The notes under the pieces are model-generated. The model saw only the letters and a list, made by a program, of their open reading frames with translations. It was not told the origin of the DNA and ran no database searches. Below, piece by piece: positions 11,131-21,736 of a stretch of 64,000 nt of DNA. A program made the position numbers and the translations under genes. How positions within the stretch are numbered: the stretch's first letter is position 1; the number at the start of each line of letters is the position of its first letter. Origin of the DNA: Kuschelorhynchus macadamiae (Eukaryota > Arthropoda > Insecta > Coleoptera > Curculionidae); assembly GCA_030620095.1 (NCBI GenBank), contig JAUTXW010005194.1:418501-482500 (forward strand). The letters are read 5' to 3'.

Positions 11131-11345
11131 TGTTAAAACATAACGTTTAACTCAGTGTATTTTTATGGTATATTTAGGTTATTATTTCTCGGAAAGAATG
11201 AAGTGAACTCAAACTCTCTTATCGCAAAAACGCTGCTAAGATTCCACGAACAAAACAAACAAACTAGTTTTATGCCGCCTGAACGTGTGCAGAACGACGT
11301 TCCCTTCCTCTTCCCACGTATAATTAAGTCAGTCAGCCCTAGCCG
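11131..11345 (+). repeat. BEL-2 5' LTR, truncated to about 215 bp
   Basis: It matches the first 215 bp of the 707-bp right LTR (28062 onward), up to CCCTAGCCGGA. It then switches directly to a short leader and the gag ATG at 11365. About 490 bp of LTR plus the expected primer binding site are absent. Confidence 0.85.
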
Positions 11346-11364
11346 GATCATTTGATATTTAGTC

Positions 11365-12840
11365 ATGGAAACTTTACTTAAACAACGTAGCTCTTGTAAA
11401 GGATCGCTTACACGGATTGAAAATTTTATTGACAAAAATATAAACAACCCGAATGTTTCAATTTTCGAATATAAGACGCGACAAAAAAGATTAAGTGAAG
11501 TTCTCGTGACATTTTGTGAAATTCAAAATCAGATTGAAGATCTTGACAATTCTGACGATCAAATAAAAATAAGAGATGACGTAGAAAATAAGTTTTACAC
11601 AGTCTTATCTCAATTAAATGAAAAAATTGATTCGTTGTCTCTAAACCTCGCTTCGCAGACTTCTAACGTACCGATAATTTTACAAAATGCACAAAATACT
11701 CCAGCAGTAAAATTGCCGAACATAGATATACCTCCCTTCTCTGGAAACCCTGCAAGTTGGACATCTTTTCTGGAACTTTTTACAACCCTAATAACAAACA
11801 ACACTCAATTAACAAACATACAACGATTTATGTACCTAAAAGGTTGTTTGAAAAATGAGCCTTTAAATTTGATTAGCAATTTACAATTAACTCATGCTAA
11901 TTTTGACATAGCAATAAACACGCTAACTAAAAGATACTCTAATAAATTACTATTAGTAAATACCCACATCAAAAATCTTTTCGAAATGCCTAGTTTAACT
12001 AAAAGTAATGCACAGTCTCTCAGGAATTTTCTAACACAATCGAAGCAAAACATAGACTCTCTTGCAAACTTGGTAAACAAAGAAGAACAGCGCGATTTAT
12101 TAGTACTTTACTTATTAGAACATAAATTAGACTTTAACACGCGCAAAGCATTTGAACTTCACAGAGACTCTACTAAATTGCCCACACTAGATGATTTATT
12201 AGAATTTTTAGACTCGAAATGTGTGTCCCTAGAAATATTAAATCCCGAATCAAACGTTTCGTTTAAACCGCGAAATCCTCAGCAACCTAACTATCAATTG
12301 CGTTCACATTTTTCTGCAGGATTTCAAAACCGAGAAAACAGGGAATTCGAGCGACCAAGAACGACCACCAGAGACTTTTCCAAATCCCAAAATTACATAC
12401 ATTGCCCTTACTGCAACTCTGATAGACATAAAATTTATGTATGTGAACAATTTATTAACCTCTCGCACAATGAAAGATTACAATTTGTTCAAAATAACAA
12501 TTTATGCAAAAATTGTTTAGGCAGCAAACACACTGGAGAAAATTGCACCTCGAAAAATTGTTTGGTTTGTGCAGGACGTCACCATACATTGTTACATGTT
12601 AACCCACAAATTTCTAATTCAAATCAAAGTCGCAACCCTCGTAACAATACTAATTCTAACTACCCTCAAAATCCTCCAAGGAATCCGCCTCGTAATACTG
12701 CTAATAATCAAGCTCGCTCAGTTTCTAATCGTACTGATTTGCCCAGTCACTCACAAAATTCCAATAATAATCATTCTCAAGTAACGGCTCTCTCTACTAA
12801 AACTTCAGTTGTTTTATTAGCAACCGCCGAAGTAACATTA
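11365..12840 (+). CDS. BEL-2 Gag with zinc knuckles; start of the gag-pol frame
   Basis: This is an open BEL/Pao gag frame from ATG 11365, running until DIRS-1 interrupts it. A capsid-like DUF1759 region contains LPNIDIPPFSGNPASWTSF (about residue 116). Three Cys/His knuckles lie near residues 348-415 (CPYCNSDRHKIYVC, LCKNCLGSKHTGENC, NCLVCAGRHHTLLH), followed by an Asn/Pro-rich linker. No break is seen within it. The same frame resumes in pol at 21737. After the interruption the ORF would read 13 foreign codons to a stop at 12877-12879. Confidence 0.8.
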
Positions 12841-12979
12841 TTCGTCGCTGTCGTCCTTCATGATTATTACACTCTGTAGTATGCATGATTCATGCTAACC
12901 GGCCATAAAATTCCAAAGATAAGAAAACGTAAACATCCGTGGTGTCCTGCATGCCTGTTTCTGAATATTCGTCATTGCA
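12841..12979 (+). repeat. DIRS-1 left inverted terminal repeat
   Basis: It begins TTCGTCGCTGTCGTCC and contains ACACTCTGTAGTATGCATG. It is the reverse complement of 21548-21690 with few mismatches. Confidence 0.9.
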
Positions 12980-13071
12980 TTTTTTTGTGCGGGCCGATTC
13001 ACAAATAAAATTGGTTGATCTGTGAAAGAGTTTGTACAAGTGGAAATAGTATAAGTTTTTGTTGGTGAAAA

Positions 13072-14548
13072 ATGCCGAAAATAAATCGTAAACGTATTTT
13101 ATCATCTTCCGATTCTGAGAGTGGAGAAGAACACACTTTATTACGACCGAAAGTGTTTAAAAGAAGTGAAAAATGCGACCAAATACTGGAAAAATTAATA
13201 GAAATTCAGAGAGAAGTTCAAGAGGCCACTTTAAGTGGAAACAGTGACCTCGAAGAAGTTGAAGGTAGGTGCACAATCCTTATTGTCTTATAAGTGCATT
13301 TTTTACGCCAAAATGTGGCAATCATAAATATAGAACAGACTTTTAGATAACATATTTAAGTGTTATCTTTTTTTGTTTTGATTTTGTTTGGATGGGCCAT
13401 TAAATACCTAATAAATCAGTGAGTAAATGCTATAGGCAATTGATTTTATATCTTGCTTATTTTTGTCCATTTCCTAACGAATCTGTAATAGGCAATTGAT
13501 TCTATATCTTGCTTATCTTTGGGCAATTAATTAACTAGCATAGGCAATTGATTTTATATCTTGCTTATTTCTGTCCTTTTATTAACAAATCTGTAACATA
13601 GACAATTGATTTTTATGTTGTAAATATTACGCAATAATAATAATAATCGATTTAATGAGGTTGGCCCTCTTTTTTCGTAATCAAAGAACTGCACGGTTTT
13701 CTGTTGTTACAGAAGAAGGGAGAAACGATCCTGTACCCCAGGAGCAAACATTTGCTGTGTCTCAACCTACTTATGATATTTTGGGGTCCAACCCAGCCTC
13801 TGAGAACACACAAGGAACTGATTTTCATGCGGAAGTAGCTCTTCGGTGGGAAAATTACATAAGGAAGGGAGTTGATAAAAGTATCATGGGGGAGCTTATT
13901 AAGAAATACCCACTTCCAAAAAACTGTGCTCTAACTCCCCCCAAACTAAACACAGAAATTGAGATCTGCCTAAGCAGAGAGGCAAAAAAGCAGGATCAGT
14001 TTTTGATCCAACTTCAAACTCAAATGGCGAGTGTATTAGCGGCTACAGGTTGCATAATATCGAATGTTTTGGTTACAAAAAATAGCAAGGGCAATTTACA
14101 AGAGGACGACAATCTGTTACGAGTACTAGCTGACAGTGGCCAACTAATATGCGACAATTTTCACCAGCTGTCAAATCATCGACGTTTCCTTTTAAAACCT
14201 TTTCTAAAGGAGGATAAGCGAAAAGTTGTCGGCGAATGCCCAATTGACGATTTTCTCTTTGGAAAAAATCTACAAGAATCAATCCAGTCGGACAAAACAG
14301 TGACAAAAACCAGCAGGGAATTAAGAGTGACACCCACGTTCAAAAAATCTTACTTTGCGAAGGTACCTCAACCAGGACCCTCAGGTTACCAGGGGCGCGA
14401 CACGAAGACAAAATCAAATAGCAGTCATTTAAACTACTACCCGACGCAGAACAAGCCAAGGAAAAAGATACCAGGAGACTTAATCAAATCAATGTTTCGG
14501 AAACCGTACCAACAGCGAGGAACGAGATTCAACCAGTACCAGAATTAA
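13072..14548 (+). CDS. DIRS-1 gag-like protein, probably spliced
   Basis: A first exon from ATG 13072 (Ser/Asp/Glu-rich with a short coiled stretch CDQILEKLIEIQREVQ) reaches a good donor, GTAGGT, at 13266. A second frame starts at 13655 (MRLALFFRNQRTARF) and stays open to 14548. It contains a WENYIRKGVDKSIMGEL region, LPKNCALTPPKLN and a basic Pro/Gln/Arg-rich tail. These features resemble the gag ORF of DIRS elements. The acceptor between them was not pinned down, so the join is inferred; the second frame could also begin at its own ATG. Confidence 0.6.
13432..13620 (+). repeat. Short minisatellite in the DIRS-1 gag intron
   Basis: The unit ATAGGCAATTGATTTTATAT is followed by CTTGCTTAT and a variable spacer. 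It recurs four times, at 13432, 13488, 13540 and (degenerate) 13598, with spacing of 52-58 bp. Confidence 0.8.
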
Positions 14549-14613
14549 ATAAGCGGCTTTCGGGAGGAGTCACGTCAAAGGTAAATACTTGGAGATGCAT
14601 AACACAAAATAAA

Positions 14614-16426
14614 ATGGTTCTACACTGGGTTAAAGGTATATCTATTTCTTTCGAAAGGAAACCTATGCAATTTTTTACCCCTAAAATTAACATAACTAAT
14701 TCAGAATTGTCCAAATATGAAGAAGAGATCAAAAAATTATTAGACAAAGGAGCCATATCTAAATGTAAGCATAAACGTGGCGACTTTCTTTCGCCCTTTT
14801 TTCTTCGCCAAAAGGCAGATGGTAGTAACAGATTTATTTTAAATCTTAAAAATTTAAACAAGTTTATTTAAACTTGAAGATTACCGAACTGTTCTAAAAC
14901 TTATTACACCATCCTGTTATTTTACAAGCATTGACCTTAAAGACGCATATTTTTCAATATCAATAAAAAATAAGTATAGGAAATATCTACGTTTTAAATT
15001 TATTAACAAATTGTATGAATTTAATTGCCTACCTTTTGGTTTAAATTTAGGGCCTTATATATTCACCAAGGTATCCAGGCCGATCTTAGAATATTTAAGG
15101 GAAAAAGGGGTGTTATGCTCAGCCTATTTAGACGATTTTATCTTTATTTCTAAAACACCAAGGGAATCAACAAAACACACGAATATTGCTCTAAAATTGT
15201 TACGCAAATTAGGGTTTAATTTAAACTTACGTAAAAGTGAGTTAACGCCTAAACACGAGATAACGCATCTAGGGTTTACAATAAATAGTTACGAAATGTC
15301 AATTAAATTACCATCTAAGAAAGCAGAAAGCGTTTTACATAAAATCCGTTCTATTTATAATACAAAAACATGTCGAATTAGAGTTTTTGCTAGAATAATT
15401 GGAATATTAGTGTCCATTAAACCTGTTGTTAAATATGGTTGGCTTCATTTAAAGAGCCTAGAGAGGGAAAAACATAAAGCGCTCTTTCCAGACGGCGACT
15501 ATAATAAAAAAATGTGTATATCCAATGAATCAAAATTAGAATTTAAATGGTGGTTGGATAATATTCCAAACAGCAAGCTACACATTGGGCATACACATTT
15601 TGATATGGAAATATACTCAGATGCTTCTAATACGGGCTGGGGTGCATATTGGGGAAACATTAAAACTCATGGTTTTTGGAACTCTAAAGAAAAGCAACTC
15701 CACATTAATTGTCTAGAGTTAATCGCCGCTTTTAATGCCTTAAGATCATTTTCAAAAAATATAAAGAACAAAAACATTCTTATAAGAATCGACAATACCA
15801 CGGCAATTGCTACCATCAATAAAATGGGAAGCATTCAACATACCAGACTCAATAAAATTTCGAGAGAAATTTGGGACTGGTGCGAATCCAAAAATATTTT
15901 CATACAAGCATCATATATCAGCTCAGCAAACAACATAATAGCGGACTCTGAATCGCGAATAAAAAATATGTCAAGCGAATATGAATTAAAAAATACCATA
16001 TTTCAACAAATTACCAATATTTTCGGTTTTCCCAATATCGATCTATTTGCAACATATCAAAATAGGAAATGCCAGGATTTTATATCATGGCACCCTGATC
16101 CAGAATCGATTCAGGTTGATGCTTTTACCATAGACTGGAAACCATATTTTTTCTATGCTTTCCCTCCTTTCCAAATAATCGGAAAAGTTCTTGATAAGAT
16201 TGTTCATGATAAAGCTACTGGTATTTTAGTAGTGCCCGACTGGCCTTCTCAGTACTGGTATCCTCGGTTTAAAGAATTATTAACTGACGAGCCTTTAAGA
16301 TTTCACCCTTTTAATGAAATTGTCATATCACCTTTTAGGTTGACGGATCCTCTTCAAAAAACTACCCTGGTGGCCGGGAAATTATCAGGCAATCTTTTAT
16401 ACAAAAAGGAACACCCATCGAAGTAA
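14614..16426 (+). pseudogene. DIRS-1 reverse transcriptase / RNase H / methyltransferase-like region
   Basis: RT begins at about 14614 (LLDKGAISKCKHKRGDFLSP). A short deletion with frameshift at about 14865-14875 breaks it before LEDYRTVLKLI. The first catalytic Asp lies in SIDLKDAYF (about 14930), and AYLDDFIFIS at about 15125 is the YLDD box. RNase H follows, with EIYSDASNTGWGAYWG, the Glu in INCLELIAAF and IRIDNTTAIATINKMG. The C-terminal part (GFPNIDLFATYQNRKCQDF; VDAFTIDW; YAFPPFQIIGKVL; ILVVPDWPSQYW) resembles the DAM-like region of DIRS elements. From 15011 the frame is open to 16426. Its end overlaps the YR frame. Confidence 0.85.
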
Positions 16427-17242
16427 TACCGACACTACTAGCGTCATTGGCAAATAGTTCGATTAAACAGTACGATAATTGTTTAACAAAATGGTGGAAC
16501 TACTGCTTGGAAAAAGATCAAGATCCCTATAATTATAACTTAAAGGTAATATTAGGATATTTTTCAGAGTTACAATCTACAGGAATATCTTTTTCGTCCC
16601 TGAATACTCATCGCGCTGCCCTTTCATTAATTTTTTCCCCAGAGGAAAAAGATAATGCTATTTTAAAACGCTATTTTAAAGGCGTCTACAACCTAAATCC
16701 ACCCCAACCGAAATATGCGGCAACCTGGGATCCAAAAGTAGTTTTGGAATACTTAGCTAACATGTTTCCCTTGGAAACACTATCTCTAGAGCTACTCAGT
16801 TACAAATTAGTTACTCTGCTAGCTTTAACATCAGCTCACAGGATGCAAACGTTGTCGAAAATTTATATTAAAAACAAAAATCACTGACAGTAAGGGGGAA
16901 TAAGAGTTCCAGAAAAAATCAAAAATTCTGGATATAAAAAACTACAGCCTTTAATGGTTTTTCCTCGGTTTCAGGAAAAACCCAATTTATGTGTATTAAA
17001 AACATTATCTTTTTACATTGAGAAGACAAAAAATTTAAGGCCTAAAAACGAGGAACAACTTTTTATTACATGGCGTAAACCTCATCGCTCTGCCACTTCA
17101 CAAACTTTAAGCAGGTGGGTTAAAAATATTCTTGAGAAAAGTGGCATAGATATATCGTGTTTTACAACGCACAGTACTCGACACGCCAGTACATCAGCAG
17201 CATTTAGGGCTGGGGTGAACATTGAGGTTATTAGGAACACCG
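16339..17242 (+). pseudogene. DIRS-1 tyrosine recombinase, left of T2
   Basis: The YR frame opens at 16339 and overlaps the RT frame by 88 nt in another phase; GGREIIRQSFIQKGTP is the usual DIRS YR entry motif. It runs through SIKQYDNCLTKWWNYC and the first catalytic Arg (LTSAHRMQTL). Two in-frame stops (TGA at 16885-16887 and TAA at 16891-16893) follow. The frame continues through the HxxR motif (THSTRHASTSAAF) and EVIRNTA, where Transib T2 entered. The remaining codons lie at 20885-20990. Confidence 0.85.
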
Positions 17243-17514
17243 CACACTGGGGTGTTAACGATATAAAGCTGATCGAAAATCAAAAAATCAAGTGTGCGCT
17301 GGATTTTAAAAAAACTCATAAATAACAAGTCGAAACAGCATTTGTTTATTCTGCGTTGTCAAGCATTTGATTATCTAGATTATTTGGTTGTGATGTCATG
17401 TCAAATATACGACTTAGTGTAAGTCTAAAATTAATTATATATTTTTATCAGTAAATACATTATTTATACTCGATACTGTGTCCCTTTTCCATACAAACTG
17501 GGTCCCGAATTAGG

Positions 17515-20206
17515 ATGGAGGAGCAACTTGTAGGTATGTATTTTAAAATATTATATAATTTTTTGAGAAGCGATCTTTAGAAATAATAGTTTTTTAATTC
17601 ATGTAGAAAACATAAAGTATGACTTTAACAGAGAGGTTTAGTTAACTATTCCCCTGAATTCCCCTATGTTTCTATATACGTAATACTTGATAAACATTTA
17701 GCTTTTTTATGGTGAAAAAACTGGCTGCTACTTTTTGCTCCTTTTTGGCCAAAATATAAAAACCTGGTCCAACAAAACTGACATCCGTCAACTAAGTATA
17801 CAGTTTTTCATTTTTTTTTAAACGCGGCAATATTTAAAAGAGTTATTTTTTAGGTAAAACTTCTAATTAATATAGGTCCGGAAATGCATACTTTTCAATA
17901 TACAGGGTGTTAAAATTTTATGTTTTGTTTTTATACATTCCTGAATATTGTCAAAATTTCGGAAAAAATTGATATCTGGGGGTTTTTTAACATTTACAAT
18001 AATTCAGCTCTAACCTACCTATGATTTTACAGTAAAGTTCTAACTAACTAAATAAAAAAATAAATAAATAAATAGATAAATAAATAAATAAATAAATATG
18101 TACATATTTTTCTCTGTTTCTTTTTTTCTATATGTGGGCTGTTCTTTTACAGAAACGCATCAAGCTGTTTTAAAAATCAAAGTGGAGGATTTATTTTATC
18201 GTATTACTGAAATAAGCCGGGACAACGAATTTAAAGACCTCCAAGCACACATTCAAAAGGAAACGAATCACCCAGCAGAGTGTTTACCATTAATAAGGTC
18301 AAAATTAAACAAATTTAAATTTAAACTGCGGAAGAAATAGGCTGAATCGTGCAGGATAAAAACAAGATTTTTGGCAAGGAATAGAGAGTGGCTTCAAAGC
18401 TATATGGAATTCAAAATATATCCTCGTGAAGTTAATCAAAATATTGCTTCCAAACGTGGCCGTCCTACTCTAACCTTTCAAGAAAGTTCAGGTTGCGTCA
18501 AAAGAAGAAAAACAATTTCATTACGGGAACACTCTGTCGATATGTTGTCCTACTCAACTCAAATGAAGCTTCGCTTAGCAGGTAATAGTAAAGCATCCAA
18601 CATCCTTAGAGAAGTCTCCAGTAACCTCAATAAAGCAAAAGTATATAGTGAGGCAATTAAAGAATATGAAAACAAGAATACATCAAAAATGACTAAAGAA
18701 GAGGCTTTCTCTTTAATGACCGAAGCAAAACTCAGCAGGCATCAGTATGGTTTAGTTCAACGGAATGCTAAAAGTAGGTTCCCATGCTACTCACTTGTGC
18801 AGAGAGCTAAACGAGACTGCTACCCAGAGAAACAAAACATTTCAGTTACTGACATTTGTGCCAAAATTACACTACAGGGCCTTTTAGACCATACCACCTT
18901 AAGATTATTGGAATCAATTAAAGATGTTTTAAACAGTATGCCTGAGTCTAATGGTTTTAATCTTCATTTAATTTCGAAGTGGGGTTTAGATGGCACAAAT
19001 GCTACTGAATATAAGCAGTGTTTTCAAACTCCTGATAGCAGTGATGGGAACCTACTTTTTACGTCTCTTGTACTTATACAATTGTATTCTGATAAAAATA
19101 AAGATTGTATTCTGTGGCAAAACCCTAGACCAAGCTTCACCAGGTACTGTCGACCTATTCGCTTTTGTTTTGAACGTGAAACGGTCGAGAGTTCTAAAGC
19201 CGAAAAAGTAAGAGTTGATACAGAAATTCAATCTCTGATCCCTTCAACATTTTCTTGCAATGAAAAACAATTTACCATCTGTCATAATTTACTTTTTACT
19301 ATGATAGATGGTAAAATTTGTAATGCCATTGCAGAAAATAAATCGACACTGCGTTGTTATGTATGTGACTTAACTGGTAAGGATTTCAATAACATTGAAA
19401 AGTGCTTACAAGGTAAAATTAAAAAAGAAATGTTTGAGTTCGGTTTAAGTATCTTGCACGCGTGGATCAGGTTCATGGAATGCTTATTACATCTAGCGTA
19501 TAAAATTGGTATAAAAAAATATCAAGCCCGTGGGCAACAAGAAAAAGAGCTTGTTGCAAGACGCAAGCAAGAAATTCAAACCGAATTCAAACATGTGCTG
19601 AGTCTTTGGGTAGATAAGCCCAAACAAGGATTTGGGAACACCAATGACGGTAATACGGCCAGACGTTTCTTTGAGAATGAAGATGAGTCTGCCCGTATTA
19701 CCGGCATTGATAAAACTTTAATACACAAGTTTCACGTGATTTTACAAACACTTTCATCTGGTTTTGATATAAATGCAGAAAAATTTAACGAATTCTGTCT
19801 TGAAACTGCAAATTTATATGTAAATTTGTACTCGTGGTATATGATGCCGCCAACCGTGCATAAAATTCTTATACATGGTCCTCAAATTGTTGCGAATGCC
19901 TTATTACCAATTGGCCAACTGAGCGAAGAAGCTCAGGAGGCTCGTAATAAAGATATTAAGCAATATAGACAGGGTCATTCTAGAAAGTGTTCTCGAGTAG
20001 CTACAAACAGTGACATCTTAAATAATTTATTAATCTCTTCAGACCCTCTAATTACGAGTCTTAGACAGTTGCCTCCAAAAAAATTTAAGAAACTTTCTAC
20101 GGAAGTTCAAAATTTGTTAAAACCGCCAAAAGAACCAGCAAAATTATTTGATTTAGATAATCTTAGCAATTCAGAATCAGATGCATCTACCTCAGACTCT
20201 GACTAA
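17515..20206 (+). pseudogene. Transib T2 transposase, RAG1-core-like (single stop codon)
   Basis: This is a RAG1-like DDE transposase. Exon 1 is 17515-17533 (MEEQLV plus one base, donor GTATGT) and exon 2 starts at 18153 after cttttacag, in matching phase. One TAG (18338-18340) interrupts the frame at a position where the other copies have Trp (for example KKW in T1). The frame then runs uninterrupted to 20206. Counted from a Met at 18371, the catalytic candidates are D207 (KWGLDG), D313 (TMIDGK) and E523 (AQEARNK). Zinc ligands are C329/C332 (CYVC) and H497/H502 (HKILIH). A Ser/Asp-rich C terminus ends the protein. It is one base from an open gene, so it may be recent, or the stop may be a sequence error. 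Confidence 0.87.
18045..18098 (+). repeat. AAAT/AAATA microsatellite in the T2 intron
   Basis: Short (AAAT)n and (AAATA) runs lie just upstream of the T2 exon 2 acceptor. Confidence 0.8.
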
Positions 20207-20884
20207 ATTATAATTCACCAAATTAATTTAAATTTCTTCATTCAGATAAAACTGTAAACTGTATTTGTTATTACTGTTGTTATGTTTAGTTGTTCTGCTG
20301 CTATTTTTAATTTATTAATATTTTTCTTTCATATTTCACTGTAGCATTACCGTATAGTTTTTATTATTCATTTTATAATAACATCGTTTATAAATATTCA
20401 GTCATATGAATAAAGTTTAGCAAATGCTTTTACTATACCTCTGTCTCTCTTTGCTACATTTAAGCTGAATATGTTTATTTCAAAAAATTTGAGCAAAAGC
20501 ATTTGCTTCTGTTTTATTCATATGGTCCATTTTGTTGCATCTAAGATAAGAGCTTTATTTTTATATTTTTATTTCGTTTTTGAAATGTAGACAATTTAAA
20601 AATTAAATAAAAATCAACTTTTTTTGTAATTTAAATATAGTTATTGCATCAAGCATACATAAAAACTCCGATGTAAAATTAAAAAAAAAATTCACGGAAT
20701 ACTCTCTGAAATTTTTGCTGTTGCGGCATTTTTGACTAACCCTGTATAATTTATATATCTGTTCACCCTTTAAAATAATAAATTGTTACTGATTTAATAT
20801 CCGCTTATAATTTAAAACGGTTTTAAGAAATATTTATTTCAAAAACAATTTCGATCAGAAATTAATATCAAATACCCCACTGTG
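20207..20884 (+). other. T2 3' region, no gene seen
   Basis: This is AT-rich sequence between the T2 stop codon and its right terminus. A possible short inverted pair (AGCAAATGCTTTT near 20420 and AAAAGCATTTGCT near 20493), with nearby CATATGAATAAA and its complement, suggests another small foldback. No reading frame of note is present. Confidence 0.5.
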
Positions 20885-20990
20885 CACCGCAGGTTGGACA
20901 AAAGATTCAAGAGTTTTTTCTCAATTTTATAACAGACCAATTACAGCCTGTCCAACCACTTTTGGGCGATCAATAGTGCAATCCCTTTAA
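20885..20990 (+). pseudogene. DIRS-1 tyrosine recombinase, C-terminal end with catalytic Tyr
   Basis: The frame reads on from the CACCG target duplication: TAGWTKDSRVFSQFYNRPI, ending at the TAA 20988-20990. The GW pair and the Tyr of FYNRPI are the last catalytic residues of the recombinase. T2 therefore separates the nucleophile from the rest of the active site. Confidence 0.85.
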
Positions 20991-21028
20991 AAAAAAATAA
21001 ATAAATAAATAAATAAATAAAAAAAAAT

Positions 21029-21068
<40 letters not shown>

Positions 21069-21069
21069 A
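20991..21069 (+). repeat. AAAT and AT microsatellites after the DIRS-1 recombinase
   Basis: An (AAAT)n run at 20996-21020 is followed by an uninterrupted (AT)n run of about 30 bp near 21033-21062. Confidence 0.9.
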
Positions 21070-21376
21070 AATCAAAAATTTTACCTATACTACTTAGGTT
21101 GTCTAAAATTAAACATTATTGCTGTATCTAATATTAATTATTACAGTTATGTTTTTATTATATTATGTATCTGTTTATGATGGAATGTATTTAGACATTG
21201 CCCATACATTAGATTTATTGTAAATTTGTGTGATAATTTTTTAGTGTTGTCAATATTGAATTGTTATTGGTTGCTATTGTTCGTTTCTTTAAGTACTTTA
21301 TATACACCAATGTATGTATAATGAATTAAAATATTTATGTGTTGGAGAGCAAATTAGATCAGTTTTCTTTAAACAT

Positions 21377-21494
21377 CTACACAGTGTAATAATCATGAAG
21401 GACGACAGCGACGAATAATTGATAGATTGATCGACTTACCTGTAAGGATGATCGATCTAAATTATTCTAGCTGTCGTCCGGAATGATTATTACA
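21377..21494 (+). repeat. DIRS-1 internal complementary region
   Basis: Its first half is the reverse complement of the left end (GACGACAGCGACGAA) and its second half the reverse complement of the right end (TAATTGATAGATTGATCG). The two are joined at the exact junction a circular intermediate would have. In DIRS elements this segment is thought to template end completion. Confidence 0.92.
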
Positions 21495-21547
21495 ATCCAC
21501 CCATACCCTTCTTCTTATTTTCACCCATGCCTCTAATTTGCTATGAA

Positions 21548-21736
21548 AATGCAATGACGAATATTCAGAAACAGGCAGGCAGGACACCACGGATGTTTAC
21601 GTTTTCTTATCTTTGGAATTTTGTGGCCGGTTAGCATGAATCATGCATACTACAGAGTGTAATAATCATTCCGGACGACAGCTAGAATAATTTAGATCGA
21701 TCATCCTTACAGGTAAGTCGATCAATCTATCAATTA
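21548..21736 (+). repeat. DIRS-1 right inverted terminal repeat
   Basis: It is the inverted copy of the left repeat, extended at its outer end by about 45 bp (ending CTATCAATTA). The left repeat lacks this extension. Confidence 0.9.

Larger units (their letters stand above)
17243..20884 (+). mobile_element. Transib element T2
   Basis: It starts CACACTGGGGTG and its right end, inverted, reads CACAGTGGGGTA. It is flanked by the perfect duplication CACCG (17238-17242 and 20885-20889). It is 3642 bp long and splits the recombinase gene of DIRS-1. Confidence 0.92.
12841..21736 (+). mobile_element. DIRS-type tyrosine-recombinase retrotransposon (DIRS-1), carrying Transib T2
   Basis: It has inverted terminal repeats (left from 12841, right to 21736) and an internal complementary region (21377-21494) equal to the inverted join of the right and left ends, which is the hallmark of DIRS elements. 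No target duplication is present: BEL-2 sequence ends at ATTA (12840) and resumes at 21737 in frame. Gene order is gag, RT/RNase H plus methyltransferase-like region, then YR. Removing T2, the element is about 5.25 kb. Confidence 0.92.

Noticed and set aside
11155..11447. Frames on both strands in the BEL-2 LTR region, repeated at 28086-28414
   Set aside because: They arise from the LTR sequence itself and show no conserved coding pattern.
12841..12879. The last codons of the BEL-2 gag frame (FVAVVLHDYYTL)
   Set aside because: They are read from the DIRS-1 left inverted repeat.
13432..13620. CRISPR-like array from regularly spaced repeats
   Set aside because: Only four degenerate units occur in a eukaryotic retrotransposon intron; there are no cas genes and spacers are not unique.
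17243..17325. An alternative end of the DIRS recombinase (HWGVNDIKLIENQK...)
   Set aside because: These codons lie inside the Transib T2 terminus; the real continuation with FYNRPI is at 20885.
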